Of a DNA stretch of 64,000 nucleotides, positions 44,169 to 53,010 are shown piece by piece. Position numbers and translations under genes: made by a program. The stretch is from Chryseomicrobium excrementi. GTDB taxonomy: Bacteria > Bacillota > Bacilli > Bacillales_A > Planococcaceae. The stretch spans positions 544,034 through 608,033 of the forward strand of contig NZ_PCGR01000002.1 of assembly GCF_002798305.1 (NCBI RefSeq), written 5' to 3'. Each line of letters opens with the position of its first letter. Positions within the stretch are counted from its first letter, which is position 1. Below the pieces are notes generated by a model that searched no databases, was not told the origin of the DNA, and was given only the letters and a program-made list of their open reading frames with translations.

Positions 44169-45218
44169 ATGAAACGAATAGAACTTACTTTACTAGTAGG
44201 TATATGTAGTTTTTTCTTAGTCATGGGATCGGCAAGTGCCGCAGGATTTTCAGATGTCACTCAAAAGCAATGGTTTTATCAAGATGTGATGGAACTTACG
44301 GAACAAGGAATCATTGCAGGTTTTGAAGATGGGACGTTTCGACCTTATCAAGAAGTCACGCGAGCGCAGGCTGCTATATTGATTCACGGGGCTCTAAGTA
44401 CGAAAAACACAACGACCTTTACTCCAAAAATGACAGATGTTTCGAGTAATCACTGGGCGTATGATGAAATCTCAGTGCTCATTGAACTTGGAATTTTAGA
44501 TAATGCAGAAAAATTCAATCCGAATCGGGAATTAACTCGTGCGGAACTTGCGCGTATTTTAGTGGACGGTTTCAATTTAACAGAGACTGCGTCTAAACAG
44601 TTTGATGACGTGCCAAAAACGGCCTGGTTTGCGAGTTATGTAAATAAACTGTACGCTGCAGGAATTACAGTGGGCAAGACAGAGACTCAATTTGATCCAC
44701 AAGGCAATGTGACAAGAGCGGAGATTGCTGCTTTTGTGGCACGGACTCTCGCCTATAAAAATCCACCTGCCTATGATTTTTCGATGTTCTCAGCAGCCTA
44801 TCAAAAAGAAGCAGCGCTAAAAAGTATGGAGCGCGTGAAGCTTGAGCGTAGTAAAGCAGGAGTTCAGACGATTGTTTGGGATCCGGAAATGGCGAGATTT
44901 GCTCAGTGGAAGGCAGAAGACATGGCGAAGAAAGGCTACTTCAGCCACACGACGCCAGAAGGAAGAACGTTTGGGGAGCAGCTCAAAGATTTCAACATTT
45001 CTTACGGGAGCGCAAGTGAAAACATTGCATATACCTATTCGACAGATACAACCCAAGTCTACAATCTCTGGATGGACAGCCCTGGCCACAAAGCGAATAT
45101 CTTGAAACGGTACACCAACACACGTGGACAAGAAGTGACAGCTGGGTTTGGTGCAGGGATTGCGAAAGCCTCAGATGGAAAGTATTACTGGGTAAATGTG
45201 TTTCGTGATGCACGGTAA
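44169..45218 (+). CDS. Secreted SLH-domain and CAP-domain protein
   Basis: 349 residues. A Sec signal ends VMGSASA. Three S-layer-homology domains follow (FSDVTQKQWFYQDVMELTEQ; MTDVSSNHWAYDEISVLIEL; FDDVPKTAWFASYVNKLYAA, each ending in an LTRAE-like motif), about residues 25-200. A CAP/SCP-like domain ends the protein (WDPEMARFAQWKAEDMAKKG, SENIAY, WMDSPGHKANIL). SLH domains hold proteins on the wall through secondary polymers. The CAP domain, as in B. subtilis YkwD/YlbC, has no settled activity. AGGAGG is seven bases before the ATG. Confidence 0.94.
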   Translation: MKRIELTLLVGICSFFLVMGSASAAGFSDVTQKQWFYQDVMELTEQGIIAGFEDGTFRPYQEVTRAQAAILIHGALSTKNTTTFTPKMTDVSSNHWAYDEISVLIELGILDNAEKFNPNRELTRAELARILVDGFNLTETASKQFDDVPKTAWFASYVNKLYAAGITVGKTETQFDPQGNVTRAEIAAFVARTLAYKNPPAYDFSMFSAAYQKEAALKSMERVKLERSKAGVQTIVWDPEMARFAQWKAEDMAKKGYFSHTTPEGRTFGEQLKDFNISYGSASENIAYTYSTDTTQVYNLWMDSPGHKANILKRYTNTRGQEVTAGFGAGIAKASDGKYYWVNVFRDAR

Positions 45219-45230
45219 TCAGAGAAATAC

Positions 45231-45263
45231 AAAAAGTGGTCCGAATTTCTGGGCCACTTTTTT
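45231..45263. terminator. Bidirectional terminator
   Basis: AAAAAGTGGTCC pairs with GGGCCACTTTTT around GAATTTCT, with T runs on both strands. It serves the SLH-CAP gene and possibly the minus-strand gene ending at 45295. Confidence 0.85.
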
Positions 45264-45294
45264 CATACATAAATTTGACTGAGAATTCCAATAG

Positions 45295-45516
45295 TTACGA
45301 TTTCCGGCCCATTACAAAGCTCGCCAAAAAGAACACTCCGATACCCGCTACCATTATATAGAGCGAATCACTTACCTTAAAAGTCTTAATAAATTCAAAA
45401 ATCGAGTGGAAGAACAACGCACTTAGTAGAAAGTAAAAACTGAGAGGAAGTGCTTTTTCAGTCCCTTCGACTTCCTGTTCGGTCATCTTCCGAAAGAATA
45501 GATTACTGGTTTTCAT
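45295..45516 (-). CDS. Small membrane protein
   Basis: 73 residues with two hydrophobic segments (LPLSFYFLLSALFFHSIFEFI; LYIMVAGIGVFFLASFVMG). Not recognised. GGAAAGGAAAC precedes the ATG, which lies inside the end of the NERD-HRDC gene (14-bp overlap), so the two are probably co-translated. Confidence 0.68.
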   Translation of the reverse strand: MKTSNLFFRKMTEQEVEGTEKALPLSFYFLLSALFFHSIFEFIKTFKVSDSLYIMVAGIGVFFLASFVMGRKS

Positions 45517-46531
45517 AAAATGTTTCCTTTCCGTGAAGTAGGTCTAGTAACGTCTTCCCGAATTCCTCAATCTTCTTAGGTCCGAGGCCCGGAACCTCCA
45601 GTAGCTGATCTGTGTCACGGGGCTGCATCTCTAAAAGTGAATCAAGCGTTTGATTATTGAAGATATGATAGGCTTTTCGATTGGTTTGTCTCGAGTAATG
45701 TAAGCGGAATGCAGTTAGACTTGCTTTTTGATCCTCTCGAGATATGAAGGCCACGCTCTCTTCTACTGCTGGCGTTACACCTTGCAGTCTGTAACTAGTA
45801 GAGTCAAACATAAGTGGTTTCCGATATTCCAAAATCCGGTCAGCAATCATATAGATTTTCTGATCCGGCAGATTTACAGGAGATTTTAAATCAAGCTTGG
45901 CTTTGAAATACTGCTTGATTTGATCATGACGAATAACGTTTTGTTGAATGTCAGCAGGTGCTTTTTTCGCTACATCAATGATGGTCTTTGGATTTGCGAA
46001 TGTCACTGCGTGGTAGAGAGGAACGCTTTGAATCATATCGGTTTCCTTCAGAAGTTTCTCCAAAATGGCAACATGCCGCTCAACTTGGTTGATAGGGCTA
46101 TACATTCCCTCTTTAGAGACGATGCGATTGTTTCTCGTGATGATTCGCTGAAATTCTCCTTTTTCAGTGATGTGAATGTTTCCAAATAGCTTTTTGACTT
46201 CGAGCACGAGGATGAATTTTCGAGTCAAGATGACAAAGTCGAGTTGTGCTTTGAGACCTTTGTATTCAATCGGAACATCGTGAAGAATCACTAATGGCAG
46301 AAGGGAATGTTCAAGCTCGAACAATACTGATTTTTCACCAGAATCCCCAATCGCAAAAAGCTTTTGATGCTCTTCGACCTTTTTCTGATCTATAAATGCC
46401 TCATCTGATAAGGCTAACTGACCAAGTTCGGCAAGAAGGGAAGAAGTGTATTTGGAATCAAAATAAAGCTTAGGTTCTTTCAGTTCCCACTTGTCGGTCA
46501 AGGCCAAGTAGGCATTCTTTAAAAAAGACAT
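45503..46531 (-). CDS. NERD-domain and HRDC-domain protein
   Basis: 342 residues. A NERD nuclease-like domain covers about 50-200 (GEKSVLFELEHSLLP, then DFVILTRKFILVLEVKKLFG, which carries the D...ExK restriction-endonuclease-fold residues). A C-terminal HRDC domain follows (RLHYSRQTNRKAYHIFNNQT, EVPGLGPKKIEEFG). Such proteins are thought to act on DNA; the enzyme activity is unproven. ATG 46531 has GTGGGAG upstream. Its HRDC is closely related to that of the double-HRDC protein at 26192. Confidence 0.85.
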   Translation of the reverse strand: MSFLKNAYLALTDKWELKEPKLYFDSKYTSSLLAELGQLALSDEAFIDQKKVEEHQKLFAIGDSGEKSVLFELEHSLLPLVILHDVPIEYKGLKAQLDFVILTRKFILVLEVKKLFGNIHITEKGEFQRIITRNNRIVSKEGMYSPINQVERHVAILEKLLKETDMIQSVPLYHAVTFANPKTIIDVAKKAPADIQQNVIRHDQIKQYFKAKLDLKSPVNLPDQKIYMIADRILEYRKPLMFDSTSYRLQGVTPAVEESVAFISREDQKASLTAFRLHYSRQTNRKAYHIFNNQTLDSLLEMQPRDTDQLLEVPGLGPKKIEEFGKTLLDLLHGKETFYENQ

Positions 46532-46604
46532 AACACTCCCACTTTCTGTAATTACTAGTTTGAGTATACCAGTTTGTAAGTCGCTGTCACATAAAGATTT
46601 CGTG

Positions 46605-46633
46605 AAAAAGCCTCCCAAAGTTGATAGGGAGGC
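46605..46633 (-). terminator. Rho-independent terminator
   Basis: On the minus strand GCCTCCC pairs with GGGAGGC around a 10-base loop, followed by TTTTT. It lies about 120 bp downstream of the SDR gene and before the NERD gene. Confidence 0.82.
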
Positions 46634-46704
46634 ATGAATGGTTCATTTACTTGTATGGTTATAGTTGTTTTCTACACAGCGAAGAAAATAAAGCATGTTG
46701 TGCG

Positions 46705-46735
46705 GACCACACATCGCTTTCCTTGGACAACACTA
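46705..46735. repeat. Two-unit remnant of the GCGGACCACA array family
   Basis: GGACCACACATCG (46704) and GGACAACACTACC (46725) are 21 bp apart and match the family at 48857 and 57569. Confidence 0.6.
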
Positions 46736-46753
46736 CCAGTTCTGCTGACTAGC

Positions 46754-47488
46754 TTACTGAGCCGTCATCCCACCATCAATTACAAACTCAGAGCCTGTCG
46801 AGTAGCTTGATTCATCAGACGCAAGGAAGAGCACCATGTTTGAAACTTCCTCAGGCTGAGCTACACGTTTCATTGGAATATGTTTCGCAAATTCTTCGAC
46901 TGCCGCTTTCGTATCTTCTTGGACGACCATAGGAGTCGCAATGACGCCTGGATGAACAGAATTCACTCGGATTCCAAGTGGTGCTAGGTTGATGGCTGCT
47001 GCTTTTGTCATACCTCGAACTGCGAATTTTGTATCCGTATAGCCGATTGCTCCAGCTACAAGACCGTTCATAGATGAGATGTTGACGATAGAACCGCCGC
47101 CTGCTTTGATCATAGAAGGAGCAACAGCTTTCATTCCGATGAACACAGAAACTTGGTTGATGTCCACAATCCGCTTGTATTCTTCGACCGTGACGTCCAG
47201 CATGTTTTTAGCCATTGTGATACCGGCATTATTGACGAGAACTTGGATGGGACCAAATGTAGCCTCGGTCTCTTCAACTACTCGTGCCCAGTCCGCTTCG
47301 CTTGTTACATTGTGAGAGATGAAATGAGCATTCTCTCCAAGTTCTGCTGCTAGAGCTTGCCCTTTCCCTTCGTTCAAATCAGTCAAAACAACCTTTGCAC
47401 CGTGTTCGATGAAGAGGCGTGCGTGCGCAGCTCCCATACCTTGTGCTGCTCCGGTAATTAGTGCTACTTTCCCATTTAATCGATTCAT
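46754..47488 (-). CDS. Short-chain dehydrogenase/reductase
   Basis: 244 residues. The NAD(P) glycine loop is TGAAQGMGAAHARLF near 12, NNAG follows near 88, the active site is Ser in NISSMNGLV with YTDTK, and the C-terminus carries SEFVIDGGMTAQ. TDLNEGK after beta-2 suggests NAD preference. It resembles glucose-1-dehydrogenase/3-oxoacyl-ACP-reductase-like SDRs; the substrate cannot be told. AAGGAG precedes the ATG. Confidence 0.88.
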   Translation of the reverse strand: MNRLNGKVALITGAAQGMGAAHARLFIEHGAKVVLTDLNEGKGQALAAELGENAHFISHNVTSEADWARVVEETEATFGPIQVLVNNAGITMAKNMLDVTVEEYKRIVDINQVSVFIGMKAVAPSMIKAGGGSIVNISSMNGLVAGAIGYTDTKFAVRGMTKAAAINLAPLGIRVNSVHPGVIATPMVVQEDTKAAVEEFAKHIPMKRVAQPEEVSNMVLFLASDESSYSTGSEFVIDGGMTAQ

Positions 47489-47641
47489 TTCTAATTCGCT
47501 CCTTAAAACAATAATAAGAGATAACTAGAGTATAGCTCAAATTATTTTAATGTTAAACTATTTAGCTCTAAATGGTGTTTTGCCTAACTTTATATAGTAA
47601 GATACACTGATAAAAAATAGGGATAGAAAGAAGATGGAAAG

Positions 47642-48490
47642 ATGGCTTCAAAGTTGATTTTGATTGAAGGATTACCAGGATCGGGAAAGTCGACGACAGC
47701 TTCGCTTGTAGAAGAAGTACTTCAACTTCAGAAGACAGAAGTTAGAGTTTTTTTAGAAGGAAATGCTCTGCATCCCGCTGACTTCGAAGGGGTAGCCTAT
47801 ATAGACCATGATCTTTTTGATAAGTTCGTTGAAACTCTTGGGGTCGCAAAAGAGGCAGTTTTTTTAAACTGCGAAGAACGAGATGACCACGTTTTAGTTC
47901 CGTATAAAGCTTTACAGGAAATACATCACATTGCCCTTGCAGATGAATGGGTACAGCTGTTTCAAAAGAGCGACGTCTATGAGTTGCCACTTGATCTGCA
48001 TCAGCAACTCGTCAAAGAGAAATGGCAACAATTTGTGCAGTTCGCGTTGAAAGAGAATAAGACATTTGTGTTTGAGTGTGCCTTCATCCAAAATCCCATT
48101 ACAGTCATGATGATCAAGTACGACAGACCAAATGAAGAAATTCTCTCGTATATAAAAGAATTAGAAGCAATAGTGGCTGAGCTCGATCCGATTTTACTTT
48201 ATGTGGAACAAGAGAACTTCGAGTTGTCCTTTGGAAAGGCAGTAGAAGAGCGATCAATTGAGTGGCGCGACTTCTTTATTTGGTACTATACGTCTCAAGG
48301 CGTTGGCAAACGAGTAAAGGCAGAAGGAATAGAAGGTACTATAGAAGTCTTAAGACGAAGACAGATTGTAGAGCGTGAGGTATACAATCAATTATCAATA
48401 GGAAAAGTGCGATTAGATAATTCCGAGTTTGAAAGAGAAGTCATGAAACAAAAGCTTGAGAAAGCAATCCAATGCAAAGGAGTGGAGTAG
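47642..48490 (+). CDS. P-loop kinase-like protein
   Basis: 282 residues. Walker A is IEGLPGSGKSTTASLV near 13, and the nucleotide-kinase-like fold continues with NKTFVFECAFIQNPITVMMI in the middle (a strand ending in Glu, like a lid or Walker B). It resembles uncharacterised Bacillus P-loop kinases; the substrate is unknown. It is directly followed by the ABM-domain gene (stop TAG abuts the next ATG), so the two form an operon. Confidence 0.75.
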   Translation: MASKLILIEGLPGSGKSTTASLVEEVLQLQKTEVRVFLEGNALHPADFEGVAYIDHDLFDKFVETLGVAKEAVFLNCEERDDHVLVPYKALQEIHHIALADEWVQLFQKSDVYELPLDLHQQLVKEKWQQFVQFALKENKTFVFECAFIQNPITVMMIKYDRPNEEILSYIKELEAIVAELDPILLYVEQENFELSFGKAVEERSIEWRDFFIWYYTSQGVGKRVKAEGIEGTIEVLRRRQIVEREVYNQLSIGKVRLDNSEFEREVMKQKLEKAIQCKGVE

Positions 48491-48796
48491 ATGGGGAAGT
48501 TTAGTCTTTTTGGAAAGTTTACAATAGAGGTTTCCAATCAAGAAAAATTAGTTACCATCTTATTAGAAGCAGCTGAGTCAATGCAAGCTGTTGAAGGGTG
48601 CACCATCTATATAGTAAGCGTGTCACCTGAAGAACCAGATGCCGTGTATGTTTATGAAGTTTGGGAAGATGAGGCGGCTCACCAGAACTCACTTACACTT
48701 GAAGTGACGCAAACATTAATTTCGAAAGCACGGCCTTTGATCACTGGAATGGAGCGTATTCGAACTCTAGAAGCACTTGGCGGTAAAGGTTTTTAA
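48491..48796 (+). CDS. ABM (antibiotic biosynthesis monooxygenase)-domain protein
   Basis: 101 residues, one ferredoxin-like ABM domain: FGKFTIEVSNQEKLVTILLE, then EGCTIYIVSVSPEEPDAVYV, YEVWEDEAAHQNSL. Relatives range from haem monooxygenases to quinol monooxygenases; no haem-pocket Asn-His-Trp set is evident, so activity is open. AAAGGAG lies before the ATG, inside the upstream gene. Confidence 0.83.
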   Translation: MGKFSLFGKFTIEVSNQEKLVTILLEAAESMQAVEGCTIYIVSVSPEEPDAVYVYEVWEDEAAHQNSLTLEVTQTLISKARPLITGMERIRTLEALGGKGF

Positions 48797-48856
48797 GTTA
48801 TGAAGTCTTCATCCGATAAAAAAGTGGGTTATGCGGATTAGAAATAGATTTCCGCG

Positions 48857-48905
48857 GACAACGAAGTCAGGTACACGGACCAGAGAAATGTCTCCCAAGA
48901 CAACA
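48857..48905. repeat. 21-bp-period intergenic array, CGGACAACA family
   Basis: GAC starts at 48857, 48878 and 48899 in CGCGGACAACG, CACGGACCAGA and CAAGACAACAA: two exact 21-bp steps. Same family as 57569. Confidence 0.8.
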
Positions 48906-48921
48906 ATAAAATACACACAAG

Positions 48922-48954
48922 AAAAGCTAGCTCAAAATCCAGAGCTGGCCTTTT
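48922..48954. terminator. Bidirectional terminator between convergent genes
   Basis: AAAAGCTAGCTC pairs with GAGCTGGCCTTTT (one bulge) around AAAATCCA. It serves the ABM gene on plus and possibly the kinase gene on minus. Confidence 0.7.
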
Positions 48955-49626
48955 CTATTTCTTAAACAAAAACTTCAATATCTTTGATGTGAACTCGTCA
49001 TAAGAATTATGAGCTCCGTATTGGTTGTACCATTTCCGAACGGTCTCGACGATCCAGAAAGGAACTGAACTCCCGTCAATCAAGTGGTAGTACTGTTCAT
49101 AGCCTCGCTTCAAATCTTCCCAGCGGTAGTCATTGCCTGGAAGAACATATTCCGAAACGTCTATAATTTTCGCACGTCCGTCTTGAAGTAAGACGTTTTT
49201 TAAATGAATGTCACGCGGATTAAGGCCTTTGCTTCGAACGTAGTCACGAGCAGCTTCGACGTCTTCGACAGCTTGCTTTGGAATATGGACTCCTTGCAAA
49301 ATGCAATCGAATAGCGTGATGCCACCTTCATGACTCAGCACAAGTACATCTTCGTGCGCTGCATAACAAGTCGGAAAGAACGGAGAGTCCCCAATTTGAG
49401 AATAGACGTCCGCTTCAATCTGGACTTTATCAGTCTTACCTACTGCATATTTTTTGAATGCAAACTGAGGAGTCTCGGCAGATTGAAAGACTGCAGCATC
49501 CGTTCCGACTCCAATGCATGTTAAATTGTCGGTATCTCCACTGATTGTGACGGGTTCATTGTTCGGATGGGCCTCGACATGAATGTGTTTTAATGCTTCC
49601 AAGGCAGGTTGCCAAGCGTCAGTCAT
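48955..49626 (-). CDS. Protein-kinase-like protein (YrzF family)
   Basis: 223 residues. A small kinase fold lacks a full N-lobe: the ATP lysine is in FAFKKYAVG near 58, the catalytic loop is NPRDIHLKNVLL near 137 (Asp, Lys, Asn kept), and the metal site is IIDVSEY in place of DFG. Similar to the B. subtilis YrzF/YbdM Ser/Thr-kinase-like proteins. GGAGGAG precedes the ATG. Substrate unknown. Confidence 0.8.
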   Translation of the reverse strand: MTDAWQPALEALKHIHVEAHPNNEPVTISGDTDNLTCIGVGTDAAVFQSAETPQFAFKKYAVGKTDKVQIEADVYSQIGDSPFFPTCYAAHEDVLVLSHEGGITLFDCILQGVHIPKQAVEDVEAARDYVRSKGLNPRDIHLKNVLLQDGRAKIIDVSEYVLPGNDYRWEDLKRGYEQYYHLIDGSSVPFWIVETVRKWYNQYGAHNSYDEFTSKILKFLFKK

Positions 49627-49771
49627 CGAGAACTCCTCCTTTATATTCGAATTTATGGATTAACTGAATCACAGAGTGCCAGATGTGATGAGAAAGACGA
49701 CTTAAGAGGGCCCAAGCCAAATACGAAGTATGGAATACACTAAGCCTATGAACGAAGAAAGGATTTGATTC

Positions 49772-50302
49772 ATGTATTATCTTCGGGTAGTCGCCCCTTG
49801 TCCACACTGTATGGCTTCTCTACAACATCAGACGCAGGCGAGCCATCAAACGTTCCATCCGTTCTCTTTGGCTCCGGTGCATCATCAGCATCGTACAGTG
49901 CTTCGAGACCACGGCCCGCATCCTTACGTAGTGAATATCGAGGAAGCCACACTTCAAAATGACAAATTTCGAACGGCTTTGTGGACAGGAGAACATCTTC
50001 AATTAACCCTGATGAGCATACCAGTGGGAGAGAGCATTGGACTCGAAGTGCATCCAAAAGTGGATCAGTTCATTCGCATTGAACAGGGGCAAGGGATAAC
50101 GGAAATGGGCCCTTGTGAAGACCGAGTTACATTTCGAAGACGTGTTTCTGATGACGATGCGATCTTTGTTGCTGCAGGGTATTGGCACAATTTGATTAAC
50201 ACTGGAAACGTTCCGTTAAAATTGTATTCCATCTATGCCCCGCCTAATCATTCGTTTGGCACGGTTCATGTGACAAAAGAAGACGTGATGGAATCGTCTT
50301 GA
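49772..50302 (+). CDS. Cupin-domain protein
   Basis: 176 residues. The first 45 are Cys/His/Gln-rich (APCPHCMASLQHQTQ, APVHHQHRT), and a cupin barrel follows: IGLEVHPKVDQFIRIEQGQG with the metal His and Glu, and later FVAAGYWHNLINTG. Bacillus relatives are annotated as cupins or YrkC-like spore-coat-associated proteins. The N-terminal extension might bind metal (inference). AAAGGATT precedes the ATG. Confidence 0.83.
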   Translation: MYYLRVVAPCPHCMASLQHQTQASHQTFHPFSLAPVHHQHRTVLRDHGPHPYVVNIEEATLQNDKFRTALWTGEHLQLTLMSIPVGESIGLEVHPKVDQFIRIEQGQGITEMGPCEDRVTFRRRVSDDDAIFVAAGYWHNLINTGNVPLKLYSIYAPPNHSFGTVHVTKEDVMESS

Positions 50303-50330
50303 CTCTCTAAGTCTTATAAGTTTTCTATGC

Positions 50331-50357
50331 GACCTTGATACTTCAAGGTCGTTTTTT
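50331..50357 (+). terminator. Rho-independent terminator
   Basis: GACCTTGA pairs with TCAAGGTC around TACT, followed by GTTTTTT; near-copy of the terminator at 10369. Confidence 0.92.
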
Positions 50358-50398
50358 GTATGCTTGGAAAATGAAGAGAACATGAGGAGAAGATGGAA

Positions 50399-50938
50399 AT
50401 GAAGATTAACTATGAACTGTCAGGCGTAGGTTGGATGACCTGCGGCTTTGAGGCAGATGGAATATCGGTTGAGTTTACTGCAAGTTACCTGACAGATGTC
50501 CTTGCTGATTTCTTGAAGGCAATTGGGGACTTGAGAGATTTGTTTGGAGAAGGCGCCATTCCTACAAAAGGCACTGGTTGTACTTGGGAGGGAGAGCCAG
50601 AGCAGCTGCATTGGAATTTTAGATTAAAAGATGATGACCTTCTTTCTATTCAAGTAGACTATCAAGAGGATGAGGGGCTAGAGAACAGTAAAAAGTGTTT
50701 GGTAATTACAGAGGTTCCTTATGATGAATTCGTTGAACTCGTTATCAATGCGCTAGATAAGCTAATCAAACAACACGGTCTTACGGGATATGTGGAGATG
50801 TGGCATGAACATCAGTTTCCCCTAAGTTCATTTTTAAAGTTGAAGCACTATGTGCTCCACGAATGTCCATACCCTATTAAAGAAGGTCGAAGCACATTAG
50901 CCTGTGATTTGAGCTTGTTGATGAAAGAAATGGAATGA
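50399..50938 (+). CDS. Unknown soluble protein
   Basis: 179 residues starting MKINYELSGVGWMTCGFE; acidic, no membrane segment. It has alternating beta strands and a helix (TDVLADFLKAIGDLRDLF) and a late YEMWHEHQFP-like segment. I do not recognise a family; the layout is like small immunity-type or DUF proteins in Bacillus. ATG 50399 is preferred over 50393 because AGGAG is nine rather than three bases upstream. Confidence 0.65.
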   Translation: MKINYELSGVGWMTCGFEADGISVEFTASYLTDVLADFLKAIGDLRDLFGEGAIPTKGTGCTWEGEPEQLHWNFRLKDDDLLSIQVDYQEDEGLENSKKCLVITEVPYDEFVELVINALDKLIKQHGLTGYVEMWHEHQFPLSSFLKLKHYVLHECPYPIKEGRSTLACDLSLLMKEME

Positions 50939-50947
50939 AGTTGAGAA

Positions 50948-51178
50948 TTAAGAATGATTTTTTTGTTTATTCATCCTTACTAGATGAAAAGCGAAAAGAC
51001 TTAAAAAGGATACACCATATAAACTCAGAAACATCATTACCAAAAACATAGTCTTTTCGAATGAAGTGAAACCTAGTGTATCTGATGTGAAGAAGTCCGT
51101 AAACTGATATGCACCAAGAGTGAGTGCAGCAGCCACTATAGGGACGATAAGGAGTTGCTTTAAGGCTTCGGATTTCAA
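50948..51178 (-). CDS. Small membrane protein, probable TTG start
   Basis: About 76 residues, two hydrophobic segments (LLIVPIVAAALTLGAYQF; TMFLVMMFLSLYGVSFLSLFAF). TTG 51178 has GCGAGG eight bases upstream. The longer frame to 51229 begins at another TTG without a site. Not recognised; divergent from the SDR gene at 51301. Confidence 0.55.
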   Translation of the reverse strand: MKSEALKQLLIVPIVAAALTLGAYQFTDFFTSDTLGFTSFEKTMFLVMMFLSLYGVSFLSLFAFHLVRMNKQKNHS

Positions 51179-51300
51179 TGAAAAAACCTCGCTTTCAATA
51201 CCTTTTATTACCACTATACCATCAAGCAAATCATTTCTCCCTCACGACTCACTAGGGGTACACTCAAAGGGTAGTGATTTCGGATGAAGGAGGAAGAACA

Positions 51301-52053
51301 ATGAGCAAAGTAGCGATCATCACAGGTGCAGGTAGTGGAATCGGGCAGGCAACAGCGTTTCGCTTGGCCAAAGAAGGCGTGAATATTTCGGTAGTGGATA
51401 TCAACGAAGAACATGGGAACGCAACCGTCGATAAGCTGAAAGAACACGGTGTGGACGCGATTTTTGTGAAAGCCGATGTGTCTAAAGTAGAAGACGTCAA
51501 AAACTACGTAGACAAAACGGTTGAGCATTTTGGTCAAATTGATTATTTCTTCAACAATGCAGGAATCTCAGGGAGCGGGAAGTATTTTTTAGATACGGAT
51601 ATCAGTGAAATTGAACAGATCGTAGGGATTAACCTTCTCGGTGCATTGTACGGCATTCGCTACGTGGCAGAAGTCATGGTGAAAAATGGCGGAGGATCGA
51701 TTGTTAACACGTCATCCAGTGCCGGTGTAATCGGACAGAACACGGTTGTGACATACTCAGCGACGAAGCACGCTATCGTAGGAATTACGAAAAGCTTAGT
51801 GGCCGAGTACGGTCAGAAAGGCCTTCGCGTGAATGCGGTAGCTCCAGGGCCAACTGAAACCCCAATGGTGAAAGCTTACTTCGATGCGAATCCAGTAATG
51901 AAAGAAGCCGCATCAAAAGGTATTCCACAACAGCGCCTTGGAACTTCTGAAGAGGTGGCGGAGCTCGTTACCTTTTTGCTGACATCACCAGCACAATATG
52001 TGAACGGGGAAGTCATCGCGATTGATGGTGGTTTTACGAATACGAAGTTTTAA
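51301..52053 (+). CDS. Short-chain dehydrogenase/reductase
   Basis: 250 residues. Glycine loop TGAGSGIGQATAFRL near 8, SVVDI after beta-2 (NAD type), NNAGISGSG near 85, catalytic SSSAGVIGQ with YSATK near 152, and the C-terminal VIAIDGGFTNTKF. Full-length SDR; substrate unknown. AAGGAGG is seven bases before ATG 51301, so the longer frame from 51274 is discounted. It ends in its own terminator. Confidence 0.88.
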   Translation: MSKVAIITGAGSGIGQATAFRLAKEGVNISVVDINEEHGNATVDKLKEHGVDAIFVKADVSKVEDVKNYVDKTVEHFGQIDYFFNNAGISGSGKYFLDTDISEIEQIVGINLLGALYGIRYVAEVMVKNGGGSIVNTSSSAGVIGQNTVVTYSATKHAIVGITKSLVAEYGQKGLRVNAVAPGPTETPMVKAYFDANPVMKEAASKGIPQQRLGTSEEVAELVTFLLTSPAQYVNGEVIAIDGGFTNTKF

Positions 52054-52070
52054 GAATATATGAACTAATT

Positions 52071-52105
52071 ATCGACCTTGCGAGTTATCGTGAGGTCGAT
52101 TTTTT
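52071..52105 (+). terminator. Rho-independent terminator
   Basis: ATCGACCT pairs with AGGTCGAT, with an inner CGA/TCG helix, followed by TTTTTT. Confidence 0.88.
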
Positions 52106-52190
52106 GTTTAAGAAAGATTTATTCTGATACTATACAAAAAATTTCCAGAAAGGTAGACTAGGGGGAAAGTGTTTCGAAGGAGTGAATTTC

Positions 52191-53003
52191 ATGAAAACAG
52201 CAGTCGTACAGATGAATTCTAAACAAGACAAGCAGCACAACCTACAAGTGATTGAATCCTATATACGAGAAGCAGCAGGTAAAGGAGCTGAGTTGATTGC
52301 GCTCCCAGAAAACTGCAACTTTTTAGGAACTAGTGAAGACAACATTCAGTTAGCTGAAGAAATTCCTGGTGGAGAAACGTCCACGCTATTTTCGAATTTA
52401 GCGAAAGAGTTGGGAGTCTATATTCATGCTGGAAGTATTTCGGAACGCTTTTCAGAAGAGAAGTCTTATAATACGAGCTTTGTGGTGAATCCAGAAGGGG
52501 AAATCATCAGTACGTATCGAAAGATTCATTTATTTGATATCGGCATTGAAGGGCAGTCGACTTACAAAGAATCCGATTCAATCGAAGCAGGAAATGAGGG
52601 GGCCATTGTTGAGTTGCCTTGCGGTGAGGCGGGGATGAGCATTTGTTATGATTTGCGGTTTCCAGAACTCTATCGGGATTATGCCCTAAAGGGAGCGAAA
52701 GTGTTGTTCGTACCAGCAGCATTTACTCGCTACACAGGCATGCTGCACTGGGAAGTTCTTCTTCGCGCTCGGGCAATCGAAAACCAGTGTTATGTGATTG
52801 CCGCAGGGCAGTTTGGAACGTATTTACCTGGGAAAGAGTGCTACGGGAACAGCATGATCATCGATCCGTGGGGGACTGTGGTGACTCGAGCGTCTGAAGG
52901 TATTGGAATTGCGATGGCAGAGCTGGATATGAAGCTTGTGGAGAGCGCGCGGTCGAGTATTCCATGCTTGCAGCATCGTCGGGAAGACGTGTACGGCGGG
53001 TGA
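52191..53003 (+). CDS. Carbon-nitrogen hydrolase (nitrilase superfamily)
   Basis: 270 residues. The Glu-Lys-Cys triad is visible: LIALPENCNF near 42, YRKIHLFDI near 110 and GMSICYDLRFPELYR near 148. It looks like the Nit1/Nit2 omega-amidase or deaminated-glutathione amidase branch (FDIGIEGQSTYKESDSI segment). AAGGAG lies eight bases before ATG 52191; the in-frame GTG at 52182 overlaps it. Probably cytosolic metabolite repair. Confidence 0.88.
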   Translation: MKTAVVQMNSKQDKQHNLQVIESYIREAAGKGAELIALPENCNFLGTSEDNIQLAEEIPGGETSTLFSNLAKELGVYIHAGSISERFSEEKSYNTSFVVNPEGEIISTYRKIHLFDIGIEGQSTYKESDSIEAGNEGAIVELPCGEAGMSICYDLRFPELYRDYALKGAKVLFVPAAFTRYTGMLHWEVLLRARAIENQCYVIAAGQFGTYLPGKECYGNSMIIDPWGTVVTRASEGIGIAMAELDMKLVESARSSIPCLQHRREDVYGG

Positions 53004-53010
53004 GCGGTCG

